The translations under genes were made by a program, and so were the position numbers. Of a stretch of DNA of 64,000 nt, positions 34,477-42,843 are shown one piece after another; the stretch's first letter is position 1; each line of letters starts with the position of its first letter. A model generated the notes under the pieces. That model ran no database searches, was not told the DNA's origin, and was given only the letters and a program-made list of their open reading frames with translations. Source of the stretch: Haladaptatus sp. DJG-WS-42 (GTDB taxonomy: Archaea; Halobacteriota; Halobacteria; Halobacteriales; Halococcaceae); assembly GCF_037198285.1 (NCBI RefSeq), contig NZ_CP147243.1:682001-746000 (forward strand), in the 5' to 3' direction.

Positions 34477-35369
34477 GAACTTCGACGCTTTCGCGCGCGA
34501 CCGACGTGCTCACCAACGCGCTCCCCGGAGCGTCCACGCTGAGTGGCTACCTCCTCAGACTCTCGCGGCCGCGATTCTGGTTCTACCTCGCCGGACCGGT
34601 CATCGTCGGGGCGGCCTACGGCGCAGGCTCGCTCGACGCGTTGTTCGCGCCGCTTAGCGTCGCCCTCTTCGTGTATTTCCTGCTCCCGGCGAACGTGTTT
34701 CTGTACGGTGTAAACGACATCTTCGACCGCGAGGTGGACGTTGAAAACCCGAAAAAAGAGAACAAGGAAGTCAGGTACTCGGGCGACCGTGGCGTGCTGG
34801 CCGCGATTCTCGTCTCGGGGCTGCTTGGACTCGTTTTCGTCCCGTTCCTCCCGCTGCTCGCACTCGCCGTCCTCGCAGTGTACTACTTCCTCGCCGTCGA
34901 GTACAGCGCGCCGCCGTTCCGGTTCAAGACGACGCCCTTGCTCGATTCGCTCTCGAACGGGCTGTACATCCTGCCCGCCGTCGTCACGTACACCGCACTC
35001 GCGGGCGACCTGCCGCCAACCCTCGCCATCGTGGGCGGGTGGCTCTGGACGATGGGGATGCACACCTTCTCTGCGATTCCCGACATCGAACCAGATCGTG
35101 CGGCAGGCATCCGGACGACGGCGACCGCGCTCGGCCAGCGGCTAACCTACGTGTACTGTGCAGCCTGCTGGTTTGTGGCGGCCATCGCGTTCGCGCTCGT
35201 CCATCCCCTGCTCGGTGCGCTGCTCGCGCTCTATCCGCTGCTCGTGTTCGGTATCGTTGTAGCTGGGGTGGGTGTCAACCGCGCCTACTGGTGGTATCCC
35301 GCCGTCAACACCGTCGTTGGGATGGTGCTCACCCTCGGCGGTCTCTGGAGGTTCGTCGGTGGCGTCTGA
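34473..35369 (+). CDS. lyeJ: Lycopene elongase / 1,2-hydratase (UbiA prenyltransferase)
   Basis: 298 residues, UbiA-type membrane prenyltransferase with about eight spans. The first prenyl-diphosphate/Mg motif is FLYGVNDIFDREVDVENPKK (NDxxDxxxD, about residues 76-95), the second is HTFSAIPDIEPDRAAGIRTT (DxExD-like, about 198-217). In haloarchaea LyeJ adds C5 units and water to both lycopene ends, starting C50 bacterioruberin synthesis. The ATG at 34473 overlaps the crtD stop (ATGA); an in-frame ATG at 34032 lies deep inside crtD and is rejected. Confidence 0.93.
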   Translation: MRTSTLSRATDVLTNALPGASTLSGYLLRLSRPRFWFYLAGPVIVGAAYGAGSLDALFAPLSVALFVYFLLPANVFLYGVNDIFDREVDVENPKKENKEVRYSGDRGVLAAILVSGLLGLVFVPFLPLLALAVLAVYYFLAVEYSAPPFRFKTTPLLDSLSNGLYILPAVVTYTALAGDLPPTLAIVGGWLWTMGMHTFSAIPDIEPDRAAGIRTTATALGQRLTYVYCAACWFVAAIAFALVHPLLGALLALYPLLVFGIVVAGVGVNRAYWWYPAVNTVVGMVLTLGGLWRFVGGV

Positions 35370-36198
35370 GGTGTCGAAGCGACTCGACGCGCTCGTCCAC
35401 GCAAATCGGTTCACGATTGCCGTCGTCTTCCCGCTCGTTGGAACCTTCCTGCTCATCCTCGGAAGCGAGGGCTACGTCCCGCAGGAACTCGCGCTCAATC
35501 CGTTCTTGCTCGTCGCGGCGACGTTCGTGATGCGCCTGCCGCTCATCGCCGGGTTGACGCCGCTTGTGACTCGCCGGGCGACCGTTGCGCTCGTCGCACT
35601 CGCCACCTTCACCTACGCCGTCGAACTCGTCGGCGTCAGAACGGGACTACCCTACGGCGAGTTTTCGTATCAACTCGCGCTCGGGCCGATGCTGTTCGGC
35701 GAAGTCCCTCTCGCGCTGCCCATCTTCTACTTTCCACTGCTACTCAACAGCTATCTGCTCGGATTGCTCCTGCTTGGGCCGCGCGCAACCACTCGCCTCC
35801 GTCGGATTCTTGCAGGTATCTGCATCGTCCTCGTGATGGATCTCGTACTCGACCCGGCCGCCGTTGACCTCGGCTTCTGGGCGTACGTCGGCGGTGGCGC
35901 GTACTACGACGTGCCGCTCTCGAACTACCTTGGATGGGTGTTCTCCGCCACCATTGCAGTGTCACTCATCGAACTGGGCTTCCATGCAGACCGGGTGAAA
36001 AACCGACTCGACACCTGCTCGTTCATGCTCGACGACCTCGTGAGCTTCGCCATCCTGTGGGGGGTCATCAATGGCTACTTCGGCAACTGGATTCCCGCCG
36101 CACTGGCCGCTGGGTTCGCGCTCATCTTGCTCCGACTCGACCGCTTTGACTTCGCGGTTGGCCCGGTCGTCAGGTCACAAAAATCGAAACACAGCTAG
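35359..36198 (+). CDS. cruF: Bisanhydrobacterioruberin hydratase (CruF family)
   Basis: 279 residues, about seven membrane helices, CruF/DUF422 carotenoid hydratase. It adds water to the C50 chain ends to give bacterioruberin. Characteristic parts: YAVELVGVRTGLPYGEFSYQ (about residues 84-103), VMDLVLDPAAVDLGFWAYVG (about 159-178) with conserved acidic residues, and PLSNYLGWVFSA. No ATG is available; GTG at 35359 starts 11 bases inside lyeJ and gives ASEVSKRLDALVHANRF; another GTG at 35371 is possible. Its TAG interleaves with the crtB stop in the palindrome CTAG (36195-36198). Confidence 0.92.
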   Translation: MASEVSKRLDALVHANRFTIAVVFPLVGTFLLILGSEGYVPQELALNPFLLVAATFVMRLPLIAGLTPLVTRRATVALVALATFTYAVELVGVRTGLPYGEFSYQLALGPMLFGEVPLALPIFYFPLLLNSYLLGLLLLGPRATTRLRRILAGICIVLVMDLVLDPAAVDLGFWAYVGGGAYYDVPLSNYLGWVFSATIAVSLIELGFHADRVKNRLDTCSFMLDDLVSFAILWGVINGYFGNWIPAALAAGFALILLRLDRFDFAVGPVVRSQKSKHS

Positions 36199-37145
36199 CG
36201 CGCTTGCGTTGGCGTGCCCGTGGGTTCGGGTGGCCTCGACTGCGTCGTTCCTGCCGTGCTCACTTTCTCGAAGACGGCTTCGGGGTCTGAATTCCACAGC
36301 CACTGCCACCGAGTTTCGGCGATGAGTCTGAGCTTTCGCACAGCAGAGAGCGACGGCGTCTGGGTGAGCGTGTCCATCCCCTGTTCGCGGATGAGACGGT
36401 GGTGGTCGGCGTAGAGAATCGCAGAGAGCAAGATGGCGAACTGGCTGTCTTCCGGCAAATAGCGAATCCCCGCGACGCCCTCGCGGTAGAGTTCCTCTGC
36501 GCGAGTTAGCTCCGAGGAGATAGCGTCTGCGAACTCTGGCGTGAACTCGCGGCGCTCGATTTGGGTCTCGCTCACGCCGAAGGTGTCGAGGGTGGTCTTC
36601 GGGAGATAAATGCGGTCGCGGTCAACGATGTCCTCGCCCACGTCGCGCAGGAAGTTGGTGAGTTGGAACGCCTCACCGAGGCGAGTTGCGTGGGGAAGGG
36701 CGCGGTCTGGCTCCTCGGGTTGCATCACACAGGTCATCATCCGGCCAACGGCGGCCGCAGACCCGCGCATGTACGTTTCGAGTTCGTCGTAGGTCGCGTA
36801 CCGGTCTTTCTCGATGTCGGCGCACATCGCGTCGATGAACGCTTCGACCTCTGTATCTGGGATGTCGTAGGTCGTACAGAGGTCGCGGAAGGCGAGGAGC
36901 ACGGGGTCGTCAGTCTCTCGACGGCCGAGTACCTCGTCGCGGAGCGTCTCCAACCGCCGACGCTGGGCGTCGGGCGTGAGGTCGTTTTCGCTGTCTACGA
37001 CTTCGTCTGCGATGCGGAAGAAGGCGTACAAGACGTACGTTGCGTGACGAATCCGCTTTGGGAGCAGCTTCGTCGCATAGTAGAACGTCTTGCCAGTCCG
37101 ACGGTGGATGGCCTTACTTTTGGCTATAGAGTGGCGGTGTACCAT
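36195..37145 (-). CDS. crtB: Phytoene synthase
   Basis: 316 residues, trans-isoprenyl diphosphate synthase fold. It joins two geranylgeranyl diphosphates into 15-cis-phytoene. First Asp-rich motif FFRIADEVVDSENDL (about residues 40-54), second in FQLTNFLRDVGEDIVDRDRI (about 179-198), with MMTCVMQPEE nearby. The ATG at 37145 gives the family start (MVHRHSIAKSKAIHRRTGKT); the open frame beyond lies in intergenic DNA. A TATA-like CTATAACC about 45 bases upstream implies a short leader. It supplies substrate to the crtD-lyeJ-cruF operon with which it converges. Confidence 0.95.
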   Translation of the reverse strand: MVHRHSIAKSKAIHRRTGKTFYYATKLLPKRIRHATYVLYAFFRIADEVVDSENDLTPDAQRRRLETLRDEVLGRRETDDPVLLAFRDLCTTYDIPDTEVEAFIDAMCADIEKDRYATYDELETYMRGSAAAVGRMMTCVMQPEEPDRALPHATRLGEAFQLTNFLRDVGEDIVDRDRIYLPKTTLDTFGVSETQIERREFTPEFADAISSELTRAEELYREGVAGIRYLPEDSQFAILLSAILYADHHRLIREQGMDTLTQTPSLSAVRKLRLIAETRWQWLWNSDPEAVFEKVSTAGTTQSRPPEPTGTPTQAR

Positions 37146-37445
37146 GCGGGAACAATAATTCAGTTGACGTTTCTCAGGGTTATAGAGATTTGCGCGGGTT
37201 TGGGAAACTCCCCAACCAGTAAGGTGTGCGACGTATGCTCGTTCGAATTGCCAGCGGGTCCGGTTGGCACGTTGGCACGTCGGCGCGTGAAATCTTAGCC
37301 TACCATAGTGGTAGTCACACGATAGCAAACAGCATAGAACGCATCTCTAGTCTGAGCGCAGCGTGTCCACTACCTATCCACCGGGTTCGCCTGCCAATAA
37401 CGTGGCTCTGAACGCACCCAAGAAAGTCGACGAGGAACCCGACTG
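37146..37445. other. Intergenic region between crtB and the glycosyltransferase, with a possible micro-ORF
   Basis: 300 bases. It contains the crtB promoter (leftward) and a small hairpin CTACCA-TAG-TGGTAG (37300-37314). A 27-codon frame starts with GTG at 37363 and ends at 37446 in TGATG, overlapping the next ATG by one base; its last part (NAPKKVDEEPD) looks protein-like and haloarchaeal-acidic. It may be a leader peptide or a mis-framed N-terminus. Nothing else recognised. Confidence 0.4.
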
Positions 37446-38900
37446 ATGCAGGGAGGACTCCCCCTCAGCGTGTACGGCATCGTCGTCGCGCTGTATCTCA
37501 GTTTGAAGCTGGTTGGCTACTGCAGGTACCGGCCCTTCGAACAGGCAATTACGACGCCTCCGGTGAGCGTCATCATCGCGACGTACAACGAAGACCCGGC
37601 GCTGATGCGGGCCTGTCTCGACAGCATTCTCGACCAGCCGTATCCCGTGGCCGAGGTGTTCATCACGGACGACGGCAGCGAAGACAAGCGGGCATGGCGC
37701 GCAATCAACCAGTACGCGGCGCGCGATTCGCGCATCGTCGCCCACCGATTCCCGGAAAATCGAGGGAAACGCCACGCACAGGCCTACGGCTTCGCGCGGG
37801 CGACCGGCGACCTGTTTGTCACCGTTGATTCCGATTCGATTCTCGAACCGAACGCGCTTGCTGAACTGGTCAAACCATTTGCAGACCAAGGCGTGACCGC
37901 CGTCACCGGCTATCCGAAAATTCTCGACCGCGAACGCACCCTGCTCTCCCGGCTCATCGACATGCGCTACTGGAGTTCGTTCAACGTAGACCGCGGCGCA
38001 CAGTCGGTGCTCGGCATCACGACCTGCTGTACCGGCGTGTTCAGCGCATATCGTGCAGACATTGTGCGCGAGGTTCTCACAGCCTACGTCGAACAGAAGT
38101 TCCTCGGCAAACCGTGTCACTACGGCGACGACCGCCACTTGACAGCCCACGCCCTCAAACGCGGAAAGGTGGTATTCCAGTCAACCGCCCAAGCGTGGAC
38201 GGCCGCCCCAGACGGGTTTCCGACGTATGTTCGCCAGCAGACGCGGTGGATGCGGAGCTTCTGGCGCGAATCACTGCTGGCGCTCGCGTGGGCACCGAAA
38301 CGAAGCATCGTCCTCGCCGCGCTCATGGTCGTGGAGTTGAGCCTGCCGCTCGCCTTGCTCGGCGTCGGCGTCGGGACGATGCTCTATCGCGTGTTCGTCC
38401 TCGGCGCGCTCGCAAGCCTCGGGATGTACCTGCTTGCGATTGCAGTGATGGCGTACCTGAGGAATCTCGCCTACAGCCGTCGCCACCTCGGGACGTTCCT
38501 CATCGCCCCACTGTACGGCGTGTTGTTCTTCACCGTTCACCTCCCGCTGTTGCTCTACGCGCTCGTGACACTCCGGACGACCCATTGGGGGACGCGGCAG
38601 GTCACGACGGCCGACGCTGGACGTCCGGCTTTGATAGGCAGAATTGGGTTCTCGCTTGGCCTCGGAAACCTGCTCAGACAAGACCGGGCGAACGCGGTGC
38701 TCCTGCCGGTTCGCGGCGCACAGCTCCACCGTCTTCAGCAACGGATTCACCGTCGCGCAACCGCCGACTCTGCACCGACCGCCGAGTCGGGCACGCCTCG
38801 TGAGGAGCCAACCGCCACACGGCACCGCGTCGTTCCGCCGGATACCTCGCTTGCCGTCCAGCGGTTCCGTGGGGTCGCAGCCGAAGCGGACGACGGCTAA
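37446..38900 (+). CDS. Membrane processive glycosyltransferase, hyaluronan synthase/NodC-like
   Basis: 484 residues. One N-terminal membrane helix (SVYGIVVALYLSLKLVGY), then a GT2 catalytic domain: PPVSVIIATYNEDPALMRAC (about residues 38-57), DxD-type VTVDSDSILEPNAL (about 124-137), CCTGVFSAYRADIV, the GDDRHLTAHALKRG acceptor motif (about 225-238) and the processivity motif QQTRWMRSFWRE (about 262-273). Four or so C-terminal helices form the export channel. This motif set is that of HAS, NodC and chitin synthase class enzymes, so it probably polymerises and exports an amino-sugar or uronic-acid polysaccharide. The last 70 residues are a basic, low-complexity tail. Confidence 0.88.
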   Translation: MQGGLPLSVYGIVVALYLSLKLVGYCRYRPFEQAITTPPVSVIIATYNEDPALMRACLDSILDQPYPVAEVFITDDGSEDKRAWRAINQYAARDSRIVAHRFPENRGKRHAQAYGFARATGDLFVTVDSDSILEPNALAELVKPFADQGVTAVTGYPKILDRERTLLSRLIDMRYWSSFNVDRGAQSVLGITTCCTGVFSAYRADIVREVLTAYVEQKFLGKPCHYGDDRHLTAHALKRGKVVFQSTAQAWTAAPDGFPTYVRQQTRWMRSFWRESLLALAWAPKRSIVLAALMVVELSLPLALLGVGVGTMLYRVFVLGALASLGMYLLAIAVMAYLRNLAYSRRHLGTFLIAPLYGVLFFTVHLPLLLYALVTLRTTHWGTRQVTTADAGRPALIGRIGFSLGLGNLLRQDRANAVLLPVRGAQLHRLQQRIHRRATADSAPTAESGTPREEPTATRHRVVPPDTSLAVQRFRGVAAEADDG

Positions 38901-38931
38901 AAATCTCGTTGTGTCGTGTGCGTCGAATTGT

Positions 38932-40242
38932 CTACGGCCCGAGATAGCCCCACGCGAGCAGCCGGTCGCCGTCGCCCTCAATCCACCGCCGGCCGATGTC
39001 GTCGCGGTAGTACAGATTCGGGATGATGATGTTCTCGATGCGGCCGTAGGCTTTCTCCTGTGCCCGACGCATCGTCGGCCCCTTTCCCGTGGCGATGATG
39101 GCGATTCCTGACGTGCCCGCGACGCGCCACTGGCCGTTTACCTTCTTCGTGTCCTCGATATGGATCCCCTCTCGGTCGTCGGTCTCGAAGACGATGGCCG
39201 CGTTGCGCGAGTTTTCGTCAAAGGTCTTGTCGTCATCAAAGGGGAACGGCGGCACGCAGATGCGAACTGCAATCTGGTAGCCGTTGTGCACCTGCAACTC
39301 GGGGTCGTCGCCGTGTGCGAGTTTGTAGAAGAACTCGCCAGTCTCCGTCTTGAACGATTCTTCTTGCAGGACAATCGTGGGGTAGCCAAAGCGTGGCGTG
39401 AATTCGAGCGGGTAAATGCCCGAACTGTTGACGATGCAGTTGATGTCGATGCTGCCGACGTAGCCTTCGTTTGCGAGCCAGTCTTCGAGTTTGCCGAGGG
39501 TTTCGCGGAACAGTTTGTTGCGCCCTGTCCAGAACATCGAGGTCCCCATCTCGCCGGTCGACGGGCCGATGTTGCCCGGGAACAGCTTCTTGTGCTCGAA
39601 GTTGAAGTTGATGGGTTCGACGAACTTGTTGCCGTTGAAAAAGCCACAAACGGCGATTTCGACGCCCGAGACGCGGCGTTGGAGCTGAAAGCCCTTCATC
39701 CGGTGGCCCCACGCTTTCTTGTAGGCGCGAAGCACGTCCACCACGTCGCTGCCGTCGTCTTCGCGGCCGACGTACAGCAAGCGTTTGACGTTCTGCACCT
39801 CACCGAGCGGCTTGATGACGTACGGGCCAGGATTCTCTCTGATGTACTCGATGCCCGCGTCGAAATCGGAAAACTCGCGGTGTTGGATGGTGTTGACGTC
39901 GTGTTCTCTGAGTATCTCCATCGCGTAGCCGCGGTCGTCTTCTAACCGGTCTGTGTTTTGTGTCCCGCCGACGACGGCTTTGCCCTGTGCGCGCAACTCT
40001 TCTGCGAGTTGTCCGGTGCCGACCTCGGAACCGACCCAGATGTCGTCGAAGATGATGACGTCGGCCCAGTCGATTTCCGCCTCCCAGTCATCGGTTTTTT
40101 CGACAAATCCGTCCGCGATTTCGCGGTCGGCCTCGGTTTCGATGTAGTACTTTACGTCGTGGCCCTCCTCGGCCACCTGCCACGCAATATCGCCGATGAG
40201 GGCGGCATCGAGCGAACAGAACAAGAAGTTCTTGGGGTCCAT
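38932..40242 (-). CDS. purD: Phosphoribosylamine-glycine ligase (PurD-type ATP-grasp)
   Basis: 436 residues, ATP-grasp fold of the archaeal PurD group. It ligates glycine to phosphoribosylamine in purine synthesis. N-terminal Rossmann-like part DPKNFLFCSLDAALIGDIAW, ATP-grasp nucleotide loop in PYVIKPLGEVQNVKRLLYVG (about residues 138-157), Mg ligands near GSIDINCIVNSSGIYPLEFT (about 264-283), and ETDDREGIHIEDTKKVNGQW in the C-terminal domain. Haloarchaea can carry divergent PurD homologues, so exact substrate is an assignment from similarity. A TATA-like GGTTTTTACGG on the minus strand (40272-40263) is 25 bases before the ATG. Confidence 0.85.
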   Translation of the reverse strand: MDPKNFLFCSLDAALIGDIAWQVAEEGHDVKYYIETEADREIADGFVEKTDDWEAEIDWADVIIFDDIWVGSEVGTGQLAEELRAQGKAVVGGTQNTDRLEDDRGYAMEILREHDVNTIQHREFSDFDAGIEYIRENPGPYVIKPLGEVQNVKRLLYVGREDDGSDVVDVLRAYKKAWGHRMKGFQLQRRVSGVEIAVCGFFNGNKFVEPINFNFEHKKLFPGNIGPSTGEMGTSMFWTGRNKLFRETLGKLEDWLANEGYVGSIDINCIVNSSGIYPLEFTPRFGYPTIVLQEESFKTETGEFFYKLAHGDDPELQVHNGYQIAVRICVPPFPFDDDKTFDENSRNAAIVFETDDREGIHIEDTKKVNGQWRVAGTSGIAIIATGKGPTMRRAQEKAYGRIENIIIPNLYYRDDIGRRWIEGDGDRLLAWGYLGP

Positions 40243-40401
40243 AGGAAAGCCGTCTCAGGCCACCCGTAAAAACCTCTCTCAGCCGACTGTTTCTGGCCGA
40301 CGGAACCCGGATGAGGGTTGTGCCACAGTCGCGAATGCGGGTGTGAGCCACGGAACCACCCGGTCGGACACATTTAAGGTCTCCACACCCAATTTTCTGA
40401 C

Positions 40402-40800
40402 ATGGTTCGATTTCTCGTCGGCACGAACGACGTCACCACGAGCGAGGCACTCGTTTCGTACCTCGAAGCGCGCGCAACTGACGGCGACACGGTGTTCGCC
40501 GTAAACTCACTGTTTGGCGGCGACGACACGGACGACAAAGACGTGTTCGCCGGCCGTGACGCCATCGAGTACATAGAAGAGTCGTTGGGCGACACGCTGA
40601 CGGTGGAGTCCCACCAGCTCGTCCGGGGCAACGCAGCCGCAGAGGACATCAAGAATTTCGCCGAAGAAAACGACGTCGACGAGGTCGTCATCGGCATCCG
40701 CAAGCGCAGTCCGACGGGGAAGGTCGTGTTCGGCTCGACCGCACAGGACATCCTCCTGAGTTCGAGTCGGCCTGTCGTTTCGGTACCGCTCTCCCAGTAA
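40402..40800 (+). CDS. Universal stress protein family (UspA)
   Basis: 132 residues, one UspA domain: MVRFLVGTNDVTTSEALVSY start, then LVRGNAAAEDIKNFAEENDV, VIGIRKRSPTGKVVFGSTAQ (about residues 97-116, the G-x-x-G-x9-G-S nucleotide loop) and RPVVSVPLS end. The nucleotide loop is intact, so ATP binding is likely. TATA element CATTTAAGG (40371-40379) sits 27 bases before the ATG. A GACAAA-CCATT-TTTGTC hairpin (40804-40820) follows the stop and could be a terminator or part of the next promoter. Confidence 0.88.
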   Translation: MVRFLVGTNDVTTSEALVSYLEARATDGDTVFAVNSLFGGDDTDDKDVFAGRDAIEYIEESLGDTLTVESHQLVRGNAAAEDIKNFAEENDVDEVVIGIRKRSPTGKVVFGSTAQDILLSSSRPVVSVPLSQ

Positions 40801-40841
40801 GCAGACAAACCATTTTTGTCGTCTGTACCCAACGGATAGGT

Positions 40842-41114
40842 ATGAGCCGAGAGCACCTTCAAGCAGCAAGCGACCAACTCACAGCAATCGCCGCAGACCT
40901 AGACGACGAAACCCTCGCAGAGCGACTGTCCGGCATCGCAGAACAGGTCGGAACATTCGCGAGCCAAGAGCGCGGCCCAGACCATGGCCGACTCGCCCGC
41001 ATCGAGAACGCGCTCCACGAGGTGAAAGCGAAGGTTGACGACGACCAGAAAAAAGCCATCGAACAGGCCCACGAAGAGATCAAGGCCTTCCGGTCTACGG
41101 TTTCGGGGATTTAA
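40842..41114 (+). CDS. Small all-helical acidic protein, unknown
   Basis: 90 residues, about four amphipathic helices (EHLQAASDQLTAIAADL, LAERLSGIAEQVGTFAS, GRLARIENALHEVKAKV and KKAIEQAHEEIKAFRSTV). The layout resembles short haloarchaeal proteins of no known function that end in a helix with a conserved I-x-A-(F/Y)-R motif. No cysteine or metal site. Its TAA shares three bases with the opposite-strand stop of the ornithine-cyclodeaminase gene (TTAA, 41111-41114). Confidence 0.7.
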   Translation: MSREHLQAASDQLTAIAADLDDETLAERLSGIAEQVGTFASQERGPDHGRLARIENALHEVKAKVDDDQKKAIEQAHEEIKAFRSTVSGI

Positions 41115-42331
41115 CCGAGCAACTCTTCTTTGAGAATCGGGACGAACGTCCCGATGTCAGTCACCATGCCAACAGCCTGCGCGCTGCCGCGGTCTAGCAG
41201 TTGGGTCACGGTCGCGGGGCTGATGTCCACGCAGACGACCTTCGTCGTGGAAGGCAGGCAGTTCCCGACGGCCACCGAGTGAAGCAGCGTCGAGAGCATG
41301 AGCACCATGTCGGCGCCCCGTGCTTGCTCACGGATGGCGTTCTGGGCTTCGATGGAGTCGGTGATGGTGTCGGGGAGCGGGCCGTCGTCGCGGATGGACC
41401 CGGCGAGGACGAACGGCACGTCGTTCGTGACGCACTCGTACATCACGCCAGAGTCGATGAGTCCCTCCGCGACGGCCGCTTCGATGCCGCCCGCGCGGAT
41501 GATCTCCGAGATGGTGTAGATGTGATGTTTGTGGCCTTTCCGCGGGTGGTCTAACGTTTCGACGTCCATCCCGAGCGAGGTGCCGTATAGGTCGCGCTCT
41601 AAGTCGTGGACAGCGAAGCCGTTGCCCGCAGAAATGCCGTCGATATAGCCTTCGTGGACGAGTTCGGCGAGCGCGGGGCCGGCGCCGGAGTGGAGGAGCG
41701 CCGGGCCACAGACAGCGATGATTTTCCCGCCTTCGTCTTTCGTTTTCTGCATCGCGTCCGCGATGTTCGAGATGGTCGTTTGCGAGGGTCGCTCAGAAGA
41801 GATGCCACCTTGCATGAAGCCGAACGCACCGCCTGCCTCGCGGGGGCGCTCTGGGGGTTTGACCTTGATGCCAGATTCGCCGGTGACGACGAGGTCGCCC
41901 TCCTCGATGCCGTTGAGCACCTTCGTGTAGGCGCGTTTTTCGTCGGTGTCGATGACGACCGCACAGTCCATCTCGATGTCTTCGACGGCGAGCCACTCAT
42001 CTTCGTAGCGAACCCACGTCGGATGGTTCGTGGTCGAGTAAAATCCAATCGGGACGACTTGGTCACGGGGGGCGGGGTCGAGTTCCACATCGCGCACGTC
42101 AGAGGGGTTCGCCCCCGACTGGTGGAGTTCGTGCATGATGCGGCTCAGATCTTCTTCCGTCTCCGCAGACACCGTTAACCGGGCGTAAGATTCGTCCGTC
42201 TTCTGGCGGCCAATGTCGAACTCCTCGACGTTGAACCAGCCGTTGAAGTCCATGATGATGCCGAAACACGCCTGCATCATCCCCGAGTCGATGATGTGGC
42301 CCTCAAGTTCGACTTCACTCGAAACGCTCAT
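41111..42331 (-). CDS. Archaeal ornithine cyclodeaminase / LOR-SDH domain family (TIGR00300)
   Basis: 406 residues. The N-terminal domain (about 1-180) starts VELEGHIIDSGMMQACFGII and ends near VTGESGIKVKPPERPREAGG; the C-terminal NAD-binding domain includes KIIAVCGPALLHSGAGPALA and ISAGNGFAVHDLERDLYGTS. This is the family related to the saccharopine dehydrogenase LOR/SDH domain, one methanogen member of which was shown to be an ornithine cyclodeaminase (ornithine to proline plus ammonia). It also forms the C-terminal half of cyanobacterial ArgZ/AgrE. The ATG at 42331 begins the conserved region; an ATG at 42397 is upstream. Confidence 0.85.
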   Translation of the reverse strand: MSVSSEVELEGHIIDSGMMQACFGIIMDFNGWFNVEEFDIGRQKTDESYARLTVSAETEEDLSRIMHELHQSGANPSDVRDVELDPAPRDQVVPIGFYSTTNHPTWVRYEDEWLAVEDIEMDCAVVIDTDEKRAYTKVLNGIEEGDLVVTGESGIKVKPPERPREAGGAFGFMQGGISSERPSQTTISNIADAMQKTKDEGGKIIAVCGPALLHSGAGPALAELVHEGYIDGISAGNGFAVHDLERDLYGTSLGMDVETLDHPRKGHKHHIYTISEIIRAGGIEAAVAEGLIDSGVMYECVTNDVPFVLAGSIRDDGPLPDTITDSIEAQNAIREQARGADMVLMLSTLLHSVAVGNCLPSTTKVVCVDISPATVTQLLDRGSAQAVGMVTDIGTFVPILKEELLG

Positions 42332-42409
42332 GGAAACACCTCGGGGGCGGGGTGATAAGACGGTTGTGGGATACTGTCGGCTGTCCGCGTGTGACACACT
42401 CCAAATTCC

Positions 42410-42793
42410 TTATTCGGCTAACCGACAGGCAACCGTCCATGAACACTCCGTCGCGGCCGTCAGGCGCTGATAGAGCGCCTGTAAACCCGGTGGCTCGGTC
42501 GCGGGGAGGACGTGAAACTCCACCGCACCGGACCGGATGGCGACCCGGAACACGTCGCCCGTGTCGCGGTCATAAACGAGAAACAGTGGCATCGGCAGGT
42601 CGAACCAGTCGCCGTAGGTGTACGGGTCATCGTCGAGAATGGAGACGACGAGGGTTCTGAGGTGGGCGTCTTCCTGTTCGGGGTCAGGCGTGAGCGTGAA
42701 AATGGTTTGTCCCGCGAAGGTAACGCCGCCGTCTCTCGAATACTCGCGTCGCGGGCGCTGTGGAATCTCGAACGTTGGAAGCTCCGTACTCAT
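42410..42793 (-). CDS. Uncharacterised acidic protein
   Basis: 127 residues, soluble, mixed alpha/beta. Readable segments are VTFAGQTIFTLTPDPEQED, LRTLVVSILDDDPYTYGD, MPLFLVYDRDTGDVFRVAIR and VEFHVLPATEPPGLQALYQR. No known motif; the pattern of four strands and a final helix could be a PepSY/SnoaL-sized fold, but I make no call. The ATG at 42793 is followed by the haloarchaeal-looking STELPTFEIP. Same strand and 50 bases after the CAAC membrane protein, so co-transcription is possible. Confidence 0.7.
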   Translation of the reverse strand: MSTELPTFEIPQRPRREYSRDGGVTFAGQTIFTLTPDPEQEDAHLRTLVVSILDDDPYTYGDWFDLPMPLFLVYDRDTGDVFRVAIRSGAVEFHVLPATEPPGLQALYQRLTAATECSWTVACRLAE

Positions 42794-42843
42794 GACCCCT
42801 CTTACCCATGTGATTGGTTCGCAATCACTTATATATGCTCGCC

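Noticed and set aside
39160-39945. 261-codon plus-strand open frame within the purD-like gene
   Set aside because: Mirror of the ATP-grasp coding frame; no promoter or family similarity.
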